Below are positions 7,988 through 17,393 of a DNA stretch of 50,039 nucleotides, one piece after another; position 1 is the first letter of the stretch, and each line of letters starts with the position of its first letter. A model generated the notes under the pieces. The model saw only the letters and a list, made by a program, of their open reading frames with translations, was not told the DNA's origin and did no database searches. Origin of the DNA: Saccharofermentans sp. (GTDB taxonomy: Bacteria; Bacillota; Clostridia; Saccharofermentanales; Saccharofermentanaceae). A program made the translations under genes and the position numbers. The stretch covers positions 1 through 50,039 of the forward strand of contig JAKSRJ010000015.1 of the NCBI GenBank assembly GCA_024403715.1. Reading direction: 5' to 3'.

Positions 7988-10459
7988 TTACTTAACTACG
8001 ATATTAGCAATTCTTCCCTTAACGTAGATGAACTTAACTACATTGCGTCCTGCCAAAGCTGCTGTAAATCTCTCATCAGCCTTAACGAGTTCCTCGACTG
8101 CTGCCTGGTCAGCATCAGCTGGGATGTTAACCTTGAAGATGATTTTACCATTCATCTGAACAGCAATCTCAACTGTAGAAAGAACTAAAGCAGACTCATC
8201 AAATTCTGGCCACTTCTGATTAAATACAGAGTACTCATTGCCAAGCATTTCCCATGACTCTTCTGCGAAGTGAGGAGCAAATGGAGAGAGGATTAAAATC
8301 AGCTTCTCTACAACCATCTTAAGGAAAGAGCCTCTAGCCTTACCAGACTGCTGATACTTACCGATAGCGTTCATAAGCTCCATCATACGAGCGATGGATG
8401 TGTTGAACTGGAATCTGTCGATATCGTTAGTAGCAGACTTAATTGTGTAGTTCAAAGTATAGTTCAAATCCTTCTCGAGATCACCTAACTCGTAAGCGGC
8501 AGAAGTATCCATGCCAGAAACTTCTTCTACAAGTCTCTCAACACGGCGGATGAACTTAACGATAGCCTGTAATCCGTCGCCGTTCCATGGACCACCCTCT
8601 GTGTATGCGAAGCCGAATGCGAGGTATGTACGGAATACGTCAGAACCATACTTGGAGATGTACTCGTCTGGAGCTACTGTGTTACCACGAGACTTACTCA
8701 TTCTGTTGCCGTCAGGTCCGAGGATGATACCCTGGTGAACAAGACTTGTGAAAGGCTCGTCGAAGTTAACAAGTCCCATATCTCTCATTGCCTTGCAGAT
8801 AAATCTAGAGTAGAGCAAGTGCATAGCAGCGTGCTCAGGACCACCAACGTACTTGTCTACTGGAGCGAGCTTGTTGATGATGTCCTTAGAGAAAATCTCA
8901 TCGGAATTCTTGTTATCTGGATAACGGAGCTCATACCATGAAGAGTCAACGAATGTATCCATTGTATCTGGGTCTCTCTTAGCATCGCCACCACAAGATG
9001 GACACTTGCAGTTGATGAAGGAATCACACTTAGCAAGTGGAGACTCACCGTCTGGTGTGAATTCAACATCGTAAGGGAGGAGAACTGGGAGTTCCTTCTC
9101 AGGTACAGGTACAACACCGCACTTCTCACAGTGAATCATTGGGATTGGTGTACCCCAATATCTCTGACGAGAAATGAGCCAGTCACGGAGACGATAGTTA
9201 ACCTTCTTTTCACCCATTCCGATGGAGTTAAGCTTAGCTACGATAGCATCCAAACCTTCGTGCATTTCCATGCCATCGAACTCACCGGAGTTATAGAGGT
9301 AACCCTTCTTCTCGCAGTATGGAAGCTCGTTCTCTACGCCTTTCTCAGACTGAACTACAGGGATAATCTCGAGACCATACTTCTTAGCGAACTCATAGTC
9401 TCTGTCATCGTGTGAAGGTACAGCCATAACTACACCAGTACCATAAGCTGCGATTACGTAATCAGCAGCCCAGATTGGAACCTTACGTCCGTTAAGAGGG
9501 TGGATAGCATAAGCACCTGTAAATACACCAGTCTTCTCACGAGTTGTGGACATACGGTCGATATCAGTAACCTTAGATGTCTTAAGCTTATACTCTTCGA
9601 CTACTGCGCGCTGCTCATCAGTTGTAAGCTTGTCGCAAATCTCAGCCTCAGGTGCAACTACAACATAAGTAACACCCATGAAAGTATCAGCACGAGTTGT
9701 AAATACTTCGAGCTTAACTGGAGTTCCGTCATCGTTCATAAGCTGCTTGCCGTCTTTTTCAACATACAAAGCAACCTGGGAACCTTCGGATCTACCAATC
9801 CAGTTAGTCTGAATCTTCTTTGTCTTCTCTGGCCAGTCAAGCTGTGGGAGACAATCAAGAAGCTCCTGAGCATAGTCAGTAATCTTAAAGAACCACTGTG
9901 TCATGTGCTTGTGTACGACTTCAGTATCACAACGCTCACAAAGGCCGTCAACAACCTGCTCATTAGCAAGTACTGTCTGGCATTTAGGACACCAGTTAAC
10001 AGGTGCGTTCTTACGGTAAGCGAGGCCTTTCTCATAAAGCTTTAAGAAAAGCCACTGGTTCCACTTATAGTAGTCAGGCATGCATGTAGCAAGCTCGTAA
10101 TTCCAGTCGAAAGTAGCGCCCATCTCCTTGAGCTGCTTTTCCATAGTAGCGATGTTCTTCAAAGTAGAATCCTGTGGGTGTATACCAGTCTTGATAGCAT
10201 AGTTCTCAGCAGGTAGACCAAAAGCATCGAAGCCCATTGGATGGAATACATTAAAGCCCTGCATTCTCTTCATACGTGACCATGAGTCAGTCAAAGAATA
10301 GTTATACCAGTGACCAAGGTGAAGGTTAGCGCCTGATGGGTAAGAGAACATCTCGAGGCAGTAAAGCTTCTTGCCCTCTTTGTTAGGATCGAACTTGTAA
10401 AGTTCAGTCTCTTCCCATTTCTTTTGCCACTTGCGGTCAATATCAACTGAATACGACAT
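7988..10459 (-). CDS. leuS: Leucyl-tRNA synthetase
   Basis: An 823-residue class Ia synthetase that charges tRNA-Leu. Class I signatures are clear: '[14 protein letters not shown]' (HIGH-type, HLGH) near residue 45 and 'MSKSRGNTV' (KMSKS) around residue 620. Two Zn-type CxxC knots ('CPKC..CERC') lie after the first motif, and the CP1 editing domain has '[19 protein letters not shown]' and '[15 protein letters not shown]'. Length is normal for bacteria. The start is ATG at 10459 ([11 protein letters not shown]), with AGAGGT upstream; an in-frame upstream extension to 10501 is not family-like. The upstream gap is too short and lacks T-box features, so regulation by a T-box is unlikely. Divergent from the mreB-like gene. 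Confidence 0.97.
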   Translation of the reverse strand: MSYSVDIDRKWQKKWEETELYKFDPNKEGKKLYCLEMFSYPSGANLHLGHWYNYSLTDSWSRMKRMQGFNVFHPMGFDAFGLPAENYAIKTGIHPQDSTLKNIATMEKQLKEMGATFDWNYELATCMPDYYKWNQWLFLKLYEKGLAYRKNAPVNWCPKCQTVLANEQVVDGLCERCDTEVVHKHMTQWFFKITDYAQELLDCLPQLDWPEKTKKIQTNWIGRSEGSQVALYVEKDGKQLMNDDGTPVKLEVFTTRADTFMGVTYVVVAPEAEICDKLTTDEQRAVVEEYKLKTSKVTDIDRMSTTREKTGVFTGAYAIHPLNGRKVPIWAADYVIAAYGTGVVMAVPSHDDRDYEFAKKYGLEIIPVVQSEKGVENELPYCEKKGYLYNSGEFDGMEMHEGLDAIVAKLNSIGMGEKKVNYRLRDWLISRQRYWGTPIPMIHCEKCGVVPVPEKELPVLLPYDVEFTPDGESPLAKCDSFINCKCPSCGGDAKRDPDTMDTFVDSSWYELRYPDNKNSDEIFSKDIINKLAPVDKYVGGPEHAAMHLLYSRFICKAMRDMGLVNFDEPFTSLVHQGIILGPDGNRMSKSRGNTVAPDEYISKYGSDVFRTYLAFGFAYTEGGPWNGDGLQAIVKFIRRVERLVEEVSGMDTSAAYELGDLEKDLNYTLNYTIKSATNDIDRFQFNTSIARMMELMNAIGKYQQSGKARGSFLKMVVEKLILILSPFAPHFAEESWEMLGNEYSVFNQKWPEFDESALVLSTVEIAVQMNGKIIFKVNIPADADQAAVEELVKADERFTAALAGRNVVKFIYVKGRIANIVVK

Positions 10460-10656
10460 GTGCAAATACCTCTTTATTATTAAATAATTAAATCGATACA
10501 TTGTATCACATCAAACTCTAAAAAAGACATAAACTTGCAACATTACTGCCCCTTTGTCTAATTGATTTTACTTTTGCATAATGTTTTAATACATATGCAT
10601 ATTAGAACTTAATGTGCCGTTTTATCGGCATTTAACTATATATAGAGGTAGCAAAT

Positions 10657-11667
10657 ATGGGTTTAGGAATGGAAATTGGTATCGATCTCGGTACTAGTAG
10701 TGTATTGATTTATGTTCGTGGTAAGGGTGTTGTTCTTAAGGAACCATCCGTAGTCGCAGTTAATAATAAGACAGGTAAGGTTTTGGCAGTAGGTGAGAGT
10801 GCAAGCTTGATGCTTGGTAGAACACCTGGAGTTGTAGAGGCTATTCGTCCTCTTCGTGAAGGTGTAATCTCTGACTTCAGAGCAACTGAGGTTATGCTTA
10901 AGGCATTTATCGGCCGTGTATGTACAGGTCTTCGTGCGACATATTTTAAGCCAACAATCGTAGTATGTGTTCCATCTGTTATTACTCCAGTTGAGCAGCA
11001 GGCTGTAGAAAATGCTTGTCGTCATGCTGGTGCTAAGGATGTATTTTTGATTCGTGAACCAATCGCTGCTGCTATCGGTGCTGGTATCGATATCACTAAG
11101 GCAAGTGGTTCTATGGTTGTTGATATCGGTGGTGGTACTACAGATATTTCTGTTATCTCACTTTGTGAGCCTGTAGTAGATGCATCTTTGAAGGTTGCAG
11201 GTGATAAGTTTGACGAGGCTATTATTAAGCACGTTCGTCGTAAGCATAATATCTTGATTGGTGAGAAGACAGCTGAGATGCTTAAGATTCAGATTGGTTG
11301 TGCTTATCCAAGAGATGAGGAGCTTACACTTGATGTTCGTGGTAGAAACTTAATCACAGGTCTCCCATCAACAGTTACAGTTTCTTCTACTGAGATGCTT
11401 GAGGCTTTGGAAGAGCCAGTATCTTCCATCTTCGAGGCAGTGCACGTGGTTCTCGAGAAAACACCTCCTGAATTGATGGCTGATATCTCTCAAAGAGGTA
11501 TCGTAATGACTGGTGGTGGAGCACTCCTTTATGGCCTTGATAGAATGCTCGCTACTAAGATTGGTATCGACGTATATATCGCTCAGGATCCAATTTCCTG
11601 CGTAGCAATCGGTACAGGTAAGGCCCTCGACATGATGGATAAGTTCGCAGCTTTGGGTGATCAGTAA
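10657..11667 (+). CDS. MreB/Mbl-family actin-like cell-shape protein
   Basis: A 336-residue bacterial actin. The nucleotide-binding motifs are present: 'IGIDLGTSSVLIYV' (phosphate 1), 'MVVDIGGGTTDISVIS' (phosphate 2) and 'IVMTGGGALLYGLD' (adenosine). Such proteins form membrane-bound filaments that guide lateral wall synthesis. It is monocistronic (own leader, terminator at 11713) rather than sitting in an mreBCD cluster, which suggests an Mbl/MreBH-type paralogue; which one cannot be decided by eye. ATG at 10657 is preceded by AGAGGT at ideal distance. Confidence 0.93.
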   Translation: MGLGMEIGIDLGTSSVLIYVRGKGVVLKEPSVVAVNNKTGKVLAVGESASLMLGRTPGVVEAIRPLREGVISDFRATEVMLKAFIGRVCTGLRATYFKPTIVVCVPSVITPVEQQAVENACRHAGAKDVFLIREPIAAAIGAGIDITKASGSMVVDIGGGTTDISVISLCEPVVDASLKVAGDKFDEAIIKHVRRKHNILIGEKTAEMLKIQIGCAYPRDEELTLDVRGRNLITGLPSTVTVSSTEMLEALEEPVSSIFEAVHVVLEKTPPELMADISQRGIVMTGGGALLYGLDRMLATKIGIDVYIAQDPISCVAIGTGKALDMMDKFAALGDQ

Positions 11668-11712
11668 GGATAGATAGATTAGAATAAATATTTATATAAA
11701 TCGATATGTCGA

Positions 11713-11744
11713 AGAATCGGGTTTGCGCCCGATTCTTTCTTTTG
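11713..11744 (+). terminator. Rho-independent terminator after the mreB-like gene
   Basis: A 9-bp stem AGAATCGGG/CCCGATTCT with a 6-nt loop is followed by TTCTTTT. Confidence 0.88.
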
Positions 11745-11763
11745 ATTTAAATACATAAAATAG

Positions 11764-11791
11764 TTGACGGGTTTATAATCTTAATGATAAT
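11764..11791 (+). promoter_or_regulatory. Predicted sigma-A promoter of rho
   Basis: TTGACG (-35) and GATAAT (-10) are 16 bp apart. The implied leader of ~85 nt before the rho ATG (11884) has no obvious strong hairpin; rho genes are often autoregulated by attenuation, but no such element can be pinned down here. Confidence 0.6.
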
Positions 11792-11883
11792 ATCAGCCCA
11801 AGGTTACAAAGGTGTTGACCGATTTATTCCCAATGAATTGACGATTTTAAAACCATTGTTATTCACAAGTAAACGAGGTATAC

Positions 11884-13842
11884 ATGTCAGAATTAGATTC
11901 TTTGATTTCTAAGTCAAAGGAAGATATCGAGGCAATCGCTGTACAGTTTGGCGATTATACTCCTGCAGTTGCCGCTACAAAGTCTAAGGAAGAGCTCATC
12001 GCTTCTATTGCTAAGATGTCCGTTAAGGATGTTCAGACAGCTATGTATGGTGAATCTGAGCCAAAACCTAAGAAGGAAAAAGCGCCTGCAAAATCTTCAA
12101 AACCAAAGAACAAGAAGCCTACGCCTAAGAAGGCTGAGGCAAAGGTAGAAACACCGGCTGAAGTATTAGCTGAAGAGCCAGTTGTTAAGTCTCAGGAAGT
12201 TGCTGAAGTTAAGGTTGATGCTAAGCCAGAAGCTACAGAAGTAAAGTCTGAGAAGCCAAAGCGTGGAAGAAAAAAGAAGACTGAGACTAAGGCAGAAGAA
12301 GCTCCGGTTGAAGTAGTAACAGAGACTAAAGCAGAAGTTGCTTCAGAAGCTACAAAAGAGACTTCAGTTGTAGAAGAGAAGAAGCCAAAGGCTAAGCGTG
12401 GTAAGAAGAAAAAGACAGAAGAGACTTTAGTAGAATCTGTTCCAGCTGAAGCTTCACAAGAGCCTTCTGAAGTAACAGAGAATACACCATCTGAAGAGAC
12501 TCCAGTGGAAGCTTCTGAAGAGAAAGTTGAAGGCAAGAAGAATTCTAAGAATCGTAAGAAGAGAAGAATCTCTTTTGGCCCTGAGCAGGAGACTAAAGAA
12601 GTCGAGATTCCTGAAGGTGAAGCAGTTCCAGAATCTGAAGCTTCTGAAGAAGAGGCACAGCCTGAGAAACCACAGCCACAAGAGCCTCAGTACATCGAGA
12701 TTGAAGGTATCTTAGAGATCGGTAGTGGTGATAATAAGAACGATTTCAATGGATTCGTTCACACTAAGAATTATTTGCCAGGTGAAGATGATGCATACGT
12801 TCCAGGCCAGATGATTAGAAGACTTGGACTACGTAAGGGTGATCATATCAAGGGACTAGCTGTTGCTCCTCATGGTAAGGACAGATACGCTCCTCTTCGT
12901 AAGGTATTGGAAGTTAATGGCGTAGAGATTCCTGAGGACTCCGATTTTGAGATTACTAAGAAGCGCCCTAGATTTGAAAGCTTAACTGCTATCTACCCAG
13001 ATCAGAGATTAAAGCTCGAGACTGGTAAGGAAGATTTATCAACAAGAATTATCGATTTGTTCTGCCCAATTGGTAAGGGACAAAGAGGTATGATCGTATC
13101 TCCTCCTAAGGCTGGTAAGACAGTTCTTTTGAAGAAGGTTGCTAATGCTATTACTGAGAATAATCCAGAGTGTAAGGTAATTGTTCTCTTAATCGATGAG
13201 CGTCCAGAGGAAGTTACTGATATGCAGCGTTCTATTAAAGGTGAGGTTGTATATTCTACTTTCGATAAGCGCCCTGAGAACCACGTTAGAGTTACAGAGC
13301 TTGTATTAGAGCGTGCAATGAGACTTGTTGAGCTTGGACAGGATGTTGTAATCCTTCTTGACTCTATGACTCGTCTCGCAAGAGCTTATAACCTTACAAT
13401 TAACCCAACAGGTAGAACATTATCTGGTGGTCTTGATCCAGGCTCACTCTATGGTCCTAAGCGCTTCTTTGGTGCTGCACGTAACATCGAGTTCGGCGGA
13501 AGTTTGACAATTATCGCATCTGCTTTGATTGAGACTGGTTCTAGAATGGACGAAGTAATCTTCGAGGAGTTCAAGGGTACAGGTAACATGGAAGTTGTAC
13601 TCGACAGAAAACTTGCTGACCGCCGTGTTTACCCAGCTATCGCAGTTGATAAGTCAGGTACACGTCGTGAAGACCTGCTCCTTACACCAGAACAGCTCTC
13701 TTCTGTATGGCTTACACGTAAGGCTATTGCAGATGTTGATACTATCGCTGGAACAGAGGCAGTATTGAACTTTATGAAGCGCACTACAAACAACGCATCT
13801 TTCGTGCTTTCTGCTCAGAAGTCGTTTGCTGTAGATAGCTAA
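11884..13842 (+). CDS. rho: Transcription termination factor Rho with long charged insert
   Basis: A 652-residue hexameric RNA helicase that terminates transcription. After a SAP-like Rho_N segment (about 1-50) there is a ~210-residue low-complexity region (about 55-265) rich in Lys, Glu, Ala and Pro, with three basic clusters, 'KPKRGRKKK' (~125), 'KAKRGKKKK' (~170) and '[11 protein letters not shown]' (~222). The cold-shock RNA-binding domain begins near residue 270. The ATPase domain has Walker A 'SPPKAGKT' (406-413), '[13 protein letters not shown]', Walker B '[16 protein letters not shown]', and '[16 protein letters not shown]'. Typical Rho is ~420 residues, so the insert is the unusual part. 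A small membrane-protein gene follows 24 bp downstream with no terminator between. Confidence 0.97.
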   Translation: MSELDSLISKSKEDIEAIAVQFGDYTPAVAATKSKEELIASIAKMSVKDVQTAMYGESEPKPKKEKAPAKSSKPKNKKPTPKKAEAKVETPAEVLAEEPVVKSQEVAEVKVDAKPEATEVKSEKPKRGRKKKTETKAEEAPVEVVTETKAEVASEATKETSVVEEKKPKAKRGKKKKTEETLVESVPAEASQEPSEVTENTPSEETPVEASEEKVEGKKNSKNRKKRRISFGPEQETKEVEIPEGEAVPESEASEEEAQPEKPQPQEPQYIEIEGILEIGSGDNKNDFNGFVHTKNYLPGEDDAYVPGQMIRRLGLRKGDHIKGLAVAPHGKDRYAPLRKVLEVNGVEIPEDSDFEITKKRPRFESLTAIYPDQRLKLETGKEDLSTRIIDLFCPIGKGQRGMIVSPPKAGKTVLLKKVANAITENNPECKVIVLLIDERPEEVTDMQRSIKGEVVYSTFDKRPENHVRVTELVLERAMRLVELGQDVVILLDSMTRLARAYNLTINPTGRTLSGGLDPGSLYGPKRFFGAARNIEFGGSLTIIASALIETGSRMDEVIFEEFKGTGNMEVVLDRKLADRRVYPAIAVDKSGTRREDLLLTPEQLSSVWLTRKAIADVDTIAGTEAVLNFMKRTTNNASFVLSAQKSFAVDS

Positions 13843-13866
13843 TACTTATACTGGAGAATATAGTAT

Positions 13867-14157
13867 ATGGGTAAATATGATAACGTTCCTGCAGAATATA
13901 AGCCGATAGGTATGTGGGGATACCTTGGGTATGAGATATTGTTTACACTTCCTGGTGTGGGATGGATTATTCTGATTATCTTTGCATGTGGTGCATCAGG
14001 CAATGAGAATGTTAAGAATTTTGCGAGATCATATTTCTGTTTATTCATTATTCAGGCTGTGATTGTAGCAATACTCATAGTGGCTATGATTGCAGCTGAA
14101 ATAGATTTTTGGTATTTTTCACAGGACTTTATCGATGCACTGAATAATTTTGGTTGA
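13867..14157 (+). CDS. Small two-TM membrane protein of unknown function
   Basis: A 96-residue protein with a recurring Firmicute pattern, 'MWGYLGYEILFTLPGVGWI' then 'NENVKNFARSYFC', and two hydrophobic segments (about 22-40 and 58-78). No function is known to me for this family. It follows rho by 24 bp and its own stop codon is embedded in the -35 box of the rpmE promoter. Confidence 0.7.
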   Translation: MGKYDNVPAEYKPIGMWGYLGYEILFTLPGVGWIILIIFACGASGNENVKNFARSYFCLFIIQAVIVAILIVAMIAAEIDFWYFSQDFIDALNNFG

Positions 14158-14182
14158 CAAGGGGTATTAAATAAAGTAATAT
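14154..14182 (+). promoter_or_regulatory. Strong sigma-A promoter of rpmE overlapping the upstream stop codon
   Basis: Consensus TTGACA (14154-14159) and TAATAT (14177-14182) are separated by exactly 17 bp. The TGA stop of the upstream membrane-protein gene (14155-14157) lies inside the -35 hexamer. Confidence 0.8.
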
Positions 14183-14188
14183 TTCCGA

Positions 14189-14258
14189 GTTAACTATAAA
14201 TCCGATACGGTATACGTATATAAATACGCACCATATCTTTGATTAGAGGTGAGAAACA
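14189..14258 (+). promoter_or_regulatory. Possible L31 autoregulatory 5' leader
   Basis: The ~70-nt leader of rpmE contains imperfect complements GATACGGT and ACCATATC bracketing GTATACGTATATAAATACG, then AGAGGTGAG as ribosome site. L31 leader motifs are known upstream of rpmE in several phyla; whether this belongs to one of them I cannot tell. Confidence 0.4.
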
Positions 14259-14459
14259 ATGAGAAATGACATCCATCCGGAAACTTACATGGCAACTATT
14301 ACATGTGCTTGCGGTGCGACATTCGAGGCTATCTCTACAAAGCCAGAAGTACACGTAGATATTTGCTCCAACTGTCATCCTTTCTACACAGGAAAGCAGA
14401 AGCTTGTTGATACAGGCGGAAGAATTGACAAGTTTAACAAGAGAATGGGCAGAGCTTAA
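14259..14459 (+). CDS. rpmE: 50S ribosomal protein L31, zinc-binding form
   Basis: A 66-residue L31 of the type that binds zinc: C16, C18, C36 and C39 form the C-x-C...C-x-x-C site. 'HPFYTGKQK' and '[11 protein letters not shown]' are diagnostic. It bridges the large and small subunit at the central protuberance. ATG at 14259 follows AGAGGTGAG. It is transcribed alone from the promoter at 14154 and ended by the terminator at 14473. Confidence 0.97.
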   Translation: MRNDIHPETYMATITCACGATFEAISTKPEVHVDICSNCHPFYTGKQKLVDTGGRIDKFNKRMGRA

Positions 14460-14472
14460 TAAGAAACCCACT

Positions 14473-14505
14473 AATAACCGTCTCAATCGAGACGGTTATT
14501 TTTAT
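14473..14505 (+). terminator. Rho-independent terminator of rpmE
   Basis: A perfect 12-bp stem AATAACCGTCTC/GAGACGGTTATT with loop AATC and a T-rich tail. Confidence 0.93.
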
Positions 14506-14577
14506 GCCATAATTTTTCACCGCCCTTTTTACCTTTATTTGTTATAATTCTTATGTATTAAAAATATTGGAGTTAAT

Positions 14578-15561
14578 ATGTCAGAAAATAAATCAGCTAT
14601 TAAGAAGACTACTATCGGCGGTCAGGCTTTGATCGAAGGTATCATGATGGTAGGTCCTACCAGAAGTTCCATCGCTGTTCGTAAGGGCGACGGTACTATT
14701 CATATTGAAGAAGTAGCTCAAAGTGAGAGAGTAACTTTCTTTGAGAAGGTGCCTTTCATAAGAGGTTGTATTAGATTTTATAAGATGCTTGTTAAGGGTA
14801 CAGATGCTTTGATGCGTTCTGCTGATATCTCAGAGGAGGGAGCTCCTAAGGAAGAGGCAGAAGAAGGTAAGAAAGAGTCTGCTCTTGATAAGTATTTAAA
14901 CGAGCACTATAACGTATTAATTACTTTGTCTGCAGTGCTTGGTATTTTAATTAGCGTAGGTCTTTTCATCTTATTGCCATGGCTTATTACTTTTATTGCA
15001 ACTAAGTTTATCCCACAGGAGATTTTGGCTACTACATGGATGCAGGTAGTTTTAAACTTAGCTGAAGGTGTTTTAAGACTTATTATTTTCTATTGCTACC
15101 TTAAGTTTTCAGCAAGAATCGAGGGTATTGATCGAGTATGGCGTTACCACGGTGCTGAGCATAAGACAATCGCGTGCTATGAAGCTGGTGAGCCACTTAC
15201 TGTAGAGAATATCAAGAAGCACTCTAGATTCCATCCACGATGTGGTACATCTTTTATGTTTCTTGTTCTTGCAGTATCAATTCTTATCTACACTATTGCT
15301 GAGCTAATCATTGGTGAAGGTGGAGCATTAGTTAGTATTGCGACAAGACTCATCTTTATTCCAATTATCTGTGGTATCTCTTTTGAGATTCTAAGATTTG
15401 TAGGAAGACATGATGACAATGGTATTTGTAAGCTTTTGGCTAAGCCTGGACTATGGCTTCAGAAGACAACAACAGGTGAGCCTGATGATGCGATTATTGA
15501 AGTAGCAATTGCTGCTATGCAGGCTGTTATCCCTGAGGATGCTGAGTCTGATGTTTGGTAA
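14578..15561 (+). CDS. DUF1385 (YqhQ-like) membrane protein
   Basis: A 327-residue member of DUF1385, recognised by 'IGGQALIEGIMMVGP' at the start and 'VWRYHGAEHKTIACYE' then 'HPRCGTSF' in the middle. About four hydrophobic segments lie between residues 118 and 285. Molecular function is unknown; the gene sits between rpmE and prmC in many clostridia, as here. An extended -10 element (TGTTATAAT) lies ~30 bp upstream of the ATG, which has TTGGAGT as ribosome site. Its last 11 bp overlap the start of prmC, implying translational coupling. Confidence 0.88.
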   Translation: MSENKSAIKKTTIGGQALIEGIMMVGPTRSSIAVRKGDGTIHIEEVAQSERVTFFEKVPFIRGCIRFYKMLVKGTDALMRSADISEEGAPKEEAEEGKKESALDKYLNEHYNVLITLSAVLGILISVGLFILLPWLITFIATKFIPQEILATTWMQVVLNLAEGVLRLIIFYCYLKFSARIEGIDRVWRYHGAEHKTIACYEAGEPLTVENIKKHSRFHPRCGTSFMFLVLAVSILIYTIAELIIGEGGALVSIATRLIFIPIICGISFEILRFVGRHDDNGICKLLAKPGLWLQKTTTGEPDDAIIEVAIAAMQAVIPEDAESDVW

Positions 15562-16423
15562 TATAGACGAAGGAATTAAAATTTTAACTGACGCGGGCAT
15601 CCCACTAGAAGATGCCCGTTTTGATATTTTCCCGTTTTTAGAAGAACTGGGCACAGATAACGAAGCTTTTTTAGAAGCATGTCGTAAGTACGCATCAGGT
15701 GTACCCATGGGCTATTCGATTGGTAAGCAGAACTTTTACCACGAAGTCTATACAGTTACACCAGCAACTCTTATTCCAAGGCCAGATACTGAGCTTTTGG
15801 TTGAGACCGCACTTTGGTGCTATGGAGCCTTACGCGACTGGCTTTATACTGATGCTGTTCATGCGCCTAAGCGTGTATTTCCAAAGACTAGATGCCTTCG
15901 TATCTTGGATTTATGTACAGGAACGGGCTGCGTTGGTATTTCAATCTTTAATGCTTTGAAGAAAAAATACGACAATGTGGAGCTTTTCTTGTGTGATATC
16001 TCTGACGAGACACTAGAAGTAACACGTAAAAACGTTCAGGAAGCCTCTATAGAGCCACAAAGTGTGAAGATTTTCAAATTAGACGTTCTAGAAGGCAGAA
16101 TTCCTGAGGAGTGGGGCAAGTTCGATATCGTGGATTCTAATCCTCCTTATATCAATTCTAAGGAGATGGATGAGCTCGACGATAGCGTTAAGAACTATGA
16201 GCCGGACTTGGCGTTAAGAGGCGGTGAAGACGGCCTTATTTTCTATGAACCAATCTGTAAAATAGCAAAAAGCGTCCTCGTAGAGGATGGAATATTGGCT
16301 GTGGAGCACGGATATAACCAAAAACAGGAAGTCGCTCAAACCCTTATAAATGCTGGGTTTAACAATGTTAAAACGCTAAAAGACTACGGAAATAACGATC
16401 GAGTATGCTACGGTGAGGTGTGA
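15551..16423 (+). CDS. prmC: Release-factor glutamine methyltransferase
   Basis: A 290-residue SAM-dependent N5-glutamine methyltransferase that modifies the GGQ motif of peptide release factors. Key motifs: 'TLIPRPDTELLVE' (substrate loop), 'ILDLCTGTGCVGISI' (SAM site, after a ~25-residue insertion rich in aromatic and basic residues) and 'DSNPPYI' (the catalytic N-P-P-Y). ATG at 15551 is chosen: it overlaps the DUF1385 stop by 11 bp, and the N-terminal helix then has normal length. The next gene follows by 3 bp. Confidence 0.93.
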   Translation: MFGNIDEGIKILTDAGIPLEDARFDIFPFLEELGTDNEAFLEACRKYASGVPMGYSIGKQNFYHEVYTVTPATLIPRPDTELLVETALWCYGALRDWLYTDAVHAPKRVFPKTRCLRILDLCTGTGCVGISIFNALKKKYDNVELFLCDISDETLEVTRKNVQEASIEPQSVKIFKLDVLEGRIPEEWGKFDIVDSNPPYINSKEMDELDDSVKNYEPDLALRGGEDGLIFYEPICKIAKSVLVEDGILAVEHGYNQKQEVAQTLINAGFNNVKTLKDYGNNDRVCYGEV

Positions 16424-16426
16424 ATT

Positions 16427-16630
16427 ATGCCAGGTAAGTTTTTCTTATACAAATATGAGGTAGACGACGTAGTTAAGCTTAAGAAAAAGCACCCTTGTGG
16501 AAGCCAGGAATGGACTTTAACAAGAGTAGGTGCAGATTGCAAATTAACTTGTAACGGCTGTGGAAGAATAATGGAAATGGATAGGCCTACGCTTGAGAAG
16601 GCGACAGTAGAGGTGAAGCGTAATGGATAA
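16427..16630 (+). CDS. DUF951 small zinc-finger-like protein
   Basis: A 67-residue DUF951 (YyzM-like) protein: 'EVDDVVKLKKKHPCG' then 'RVGADCKLTCNGCGRI'. C24, C42 and C45 could ligate a metal. The family's role is unknown; it commonly sits near translation or chromosome-partition genes. It is 3 bp after prmC and overlaps the next gene by 8 bp, so it belongs to the DUF1385-prmC operon. Confidence 0.88.
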   Translation: MPGKFFLYKYEVDDVVKLKKKHPCGSQEWTLTRVGADCKLTCNGCGRIMEMDRPTLEKATVEVKRNG

Positions 16631-17393
16631 CTTACAGAAAATAGCGATGCTAATTGACGCGGATAATACACAGGTTAATAAGATTTCTCCTGTTATTAGA
16701 CAGATTTCAACTAAGGGAAGAATCGTAGTTAAGAGGGCTTATGGTAACTGGAAAAAGGATGCCTTAAAGCCATGGGAAAACGAGATTAAGAACTTAGCTA
16801 TTGATGCTAGGCAACAGTTCGACTACGTATCTGGTAAAAATGCATCTGACATGGCTGTGGTAATTGATGCTATGGATATGCTCTACCGTGATCTTTATGA
16901 CTGCTTTGTACTAGTATCTTCTGACTCTGACTACACTCCACTTGCTATTAGACTCCATGACTCTGGCGTGTACGTTATTGGAGTAGGCGAGAAGAAGACT
17001 CCAGTTGCATTTCGAAATGCTTGTGACGAGTTTATCTTTCTAGAAAACCTAGATACTCCTAAGAAGAAAAAGCCAGCTCAGACAAAGAGTAGTGGAACAA
17101 CTTCTAACAAGAAGAAAAATACTAAGCAGAAGCAGGAAATTGATGCTCCTGATATTGAGGAAATTCATAATCTTATTCGTATCGCATGGAACAGTTACCA
17201 GGATGACGACGGCTTTGTAAATGTCTCTTCTGCAGGATCTTATATCATGCGTGCGATGCCTGACTTTGATGTTAAGAATTATGGTTACACAAAGATACCA
17301 GAGATACTCGCATCTTTCCCAAATAAGTACAAAATGGAACGTCGTCCCGGTAAAGGAACGACGACCATCATTGTTTATCAGTGTATAGATTGA
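16623..17393 (+). CDS. NYN (LabA/DUF88) nuclease-like protein with C-terminal LOTUS domain
   Basis: A 256-residue protein. Residues ~5-140 are a NYN/PIN-like domain with the acidic site intact: D12 and D14 in 'MLIDADN', D76, D82 and the D101/D103 pair in 'SSDSDYTPL'. A Lys-rich linker (~146-172) leads to a C-terminal OST-HTH/LOTUS domain (~175-255, 'DDDGFVNVSSAGSYI'). NYN domains act as RNases; LOTUS domains bind RNA structures such as G-quadruplexes, so an RNA-processing role is likely by family, with the target unknown. It ends exactly where the opposing gene ends, with no terminator between. Confidence 0.85.
   Translation: MDNLQKIAMLIDADNTQVNKISPVIRQISTKGRIVVKRAYGNWKKDALKPWENEIKNLAIDARQQFDYVSGKNASDMAVVIDAMDMLYRDLYDCFVLVSSDSDYTPLAIRLHDSGVYVIGVGEKKTPVAFRNACDEFIFLENLDTPKKKKPAQTKSSGTTSNKKKNTKQKQEIDAPDIEEIHNLIRIAWNSYQDDDGFVNVSSAGSYIMRAMPDFDVKNYGYTKIPEILASFPNKYKMERRPGKGTTTIIVYQCID

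Noticed and set aside
9500..10045. 181-codon plus-strand ORF inside leuS
   Set aside because: Antisense shadow of leuS without ribosome site or recognisable sequence.
10460..10656. T-box riboswitch for leuS
   Set aside because: Gap is under 200 bp, shared with the divergent mreB promoter; no TGGNACC-type antiterminator box or specifier stem.
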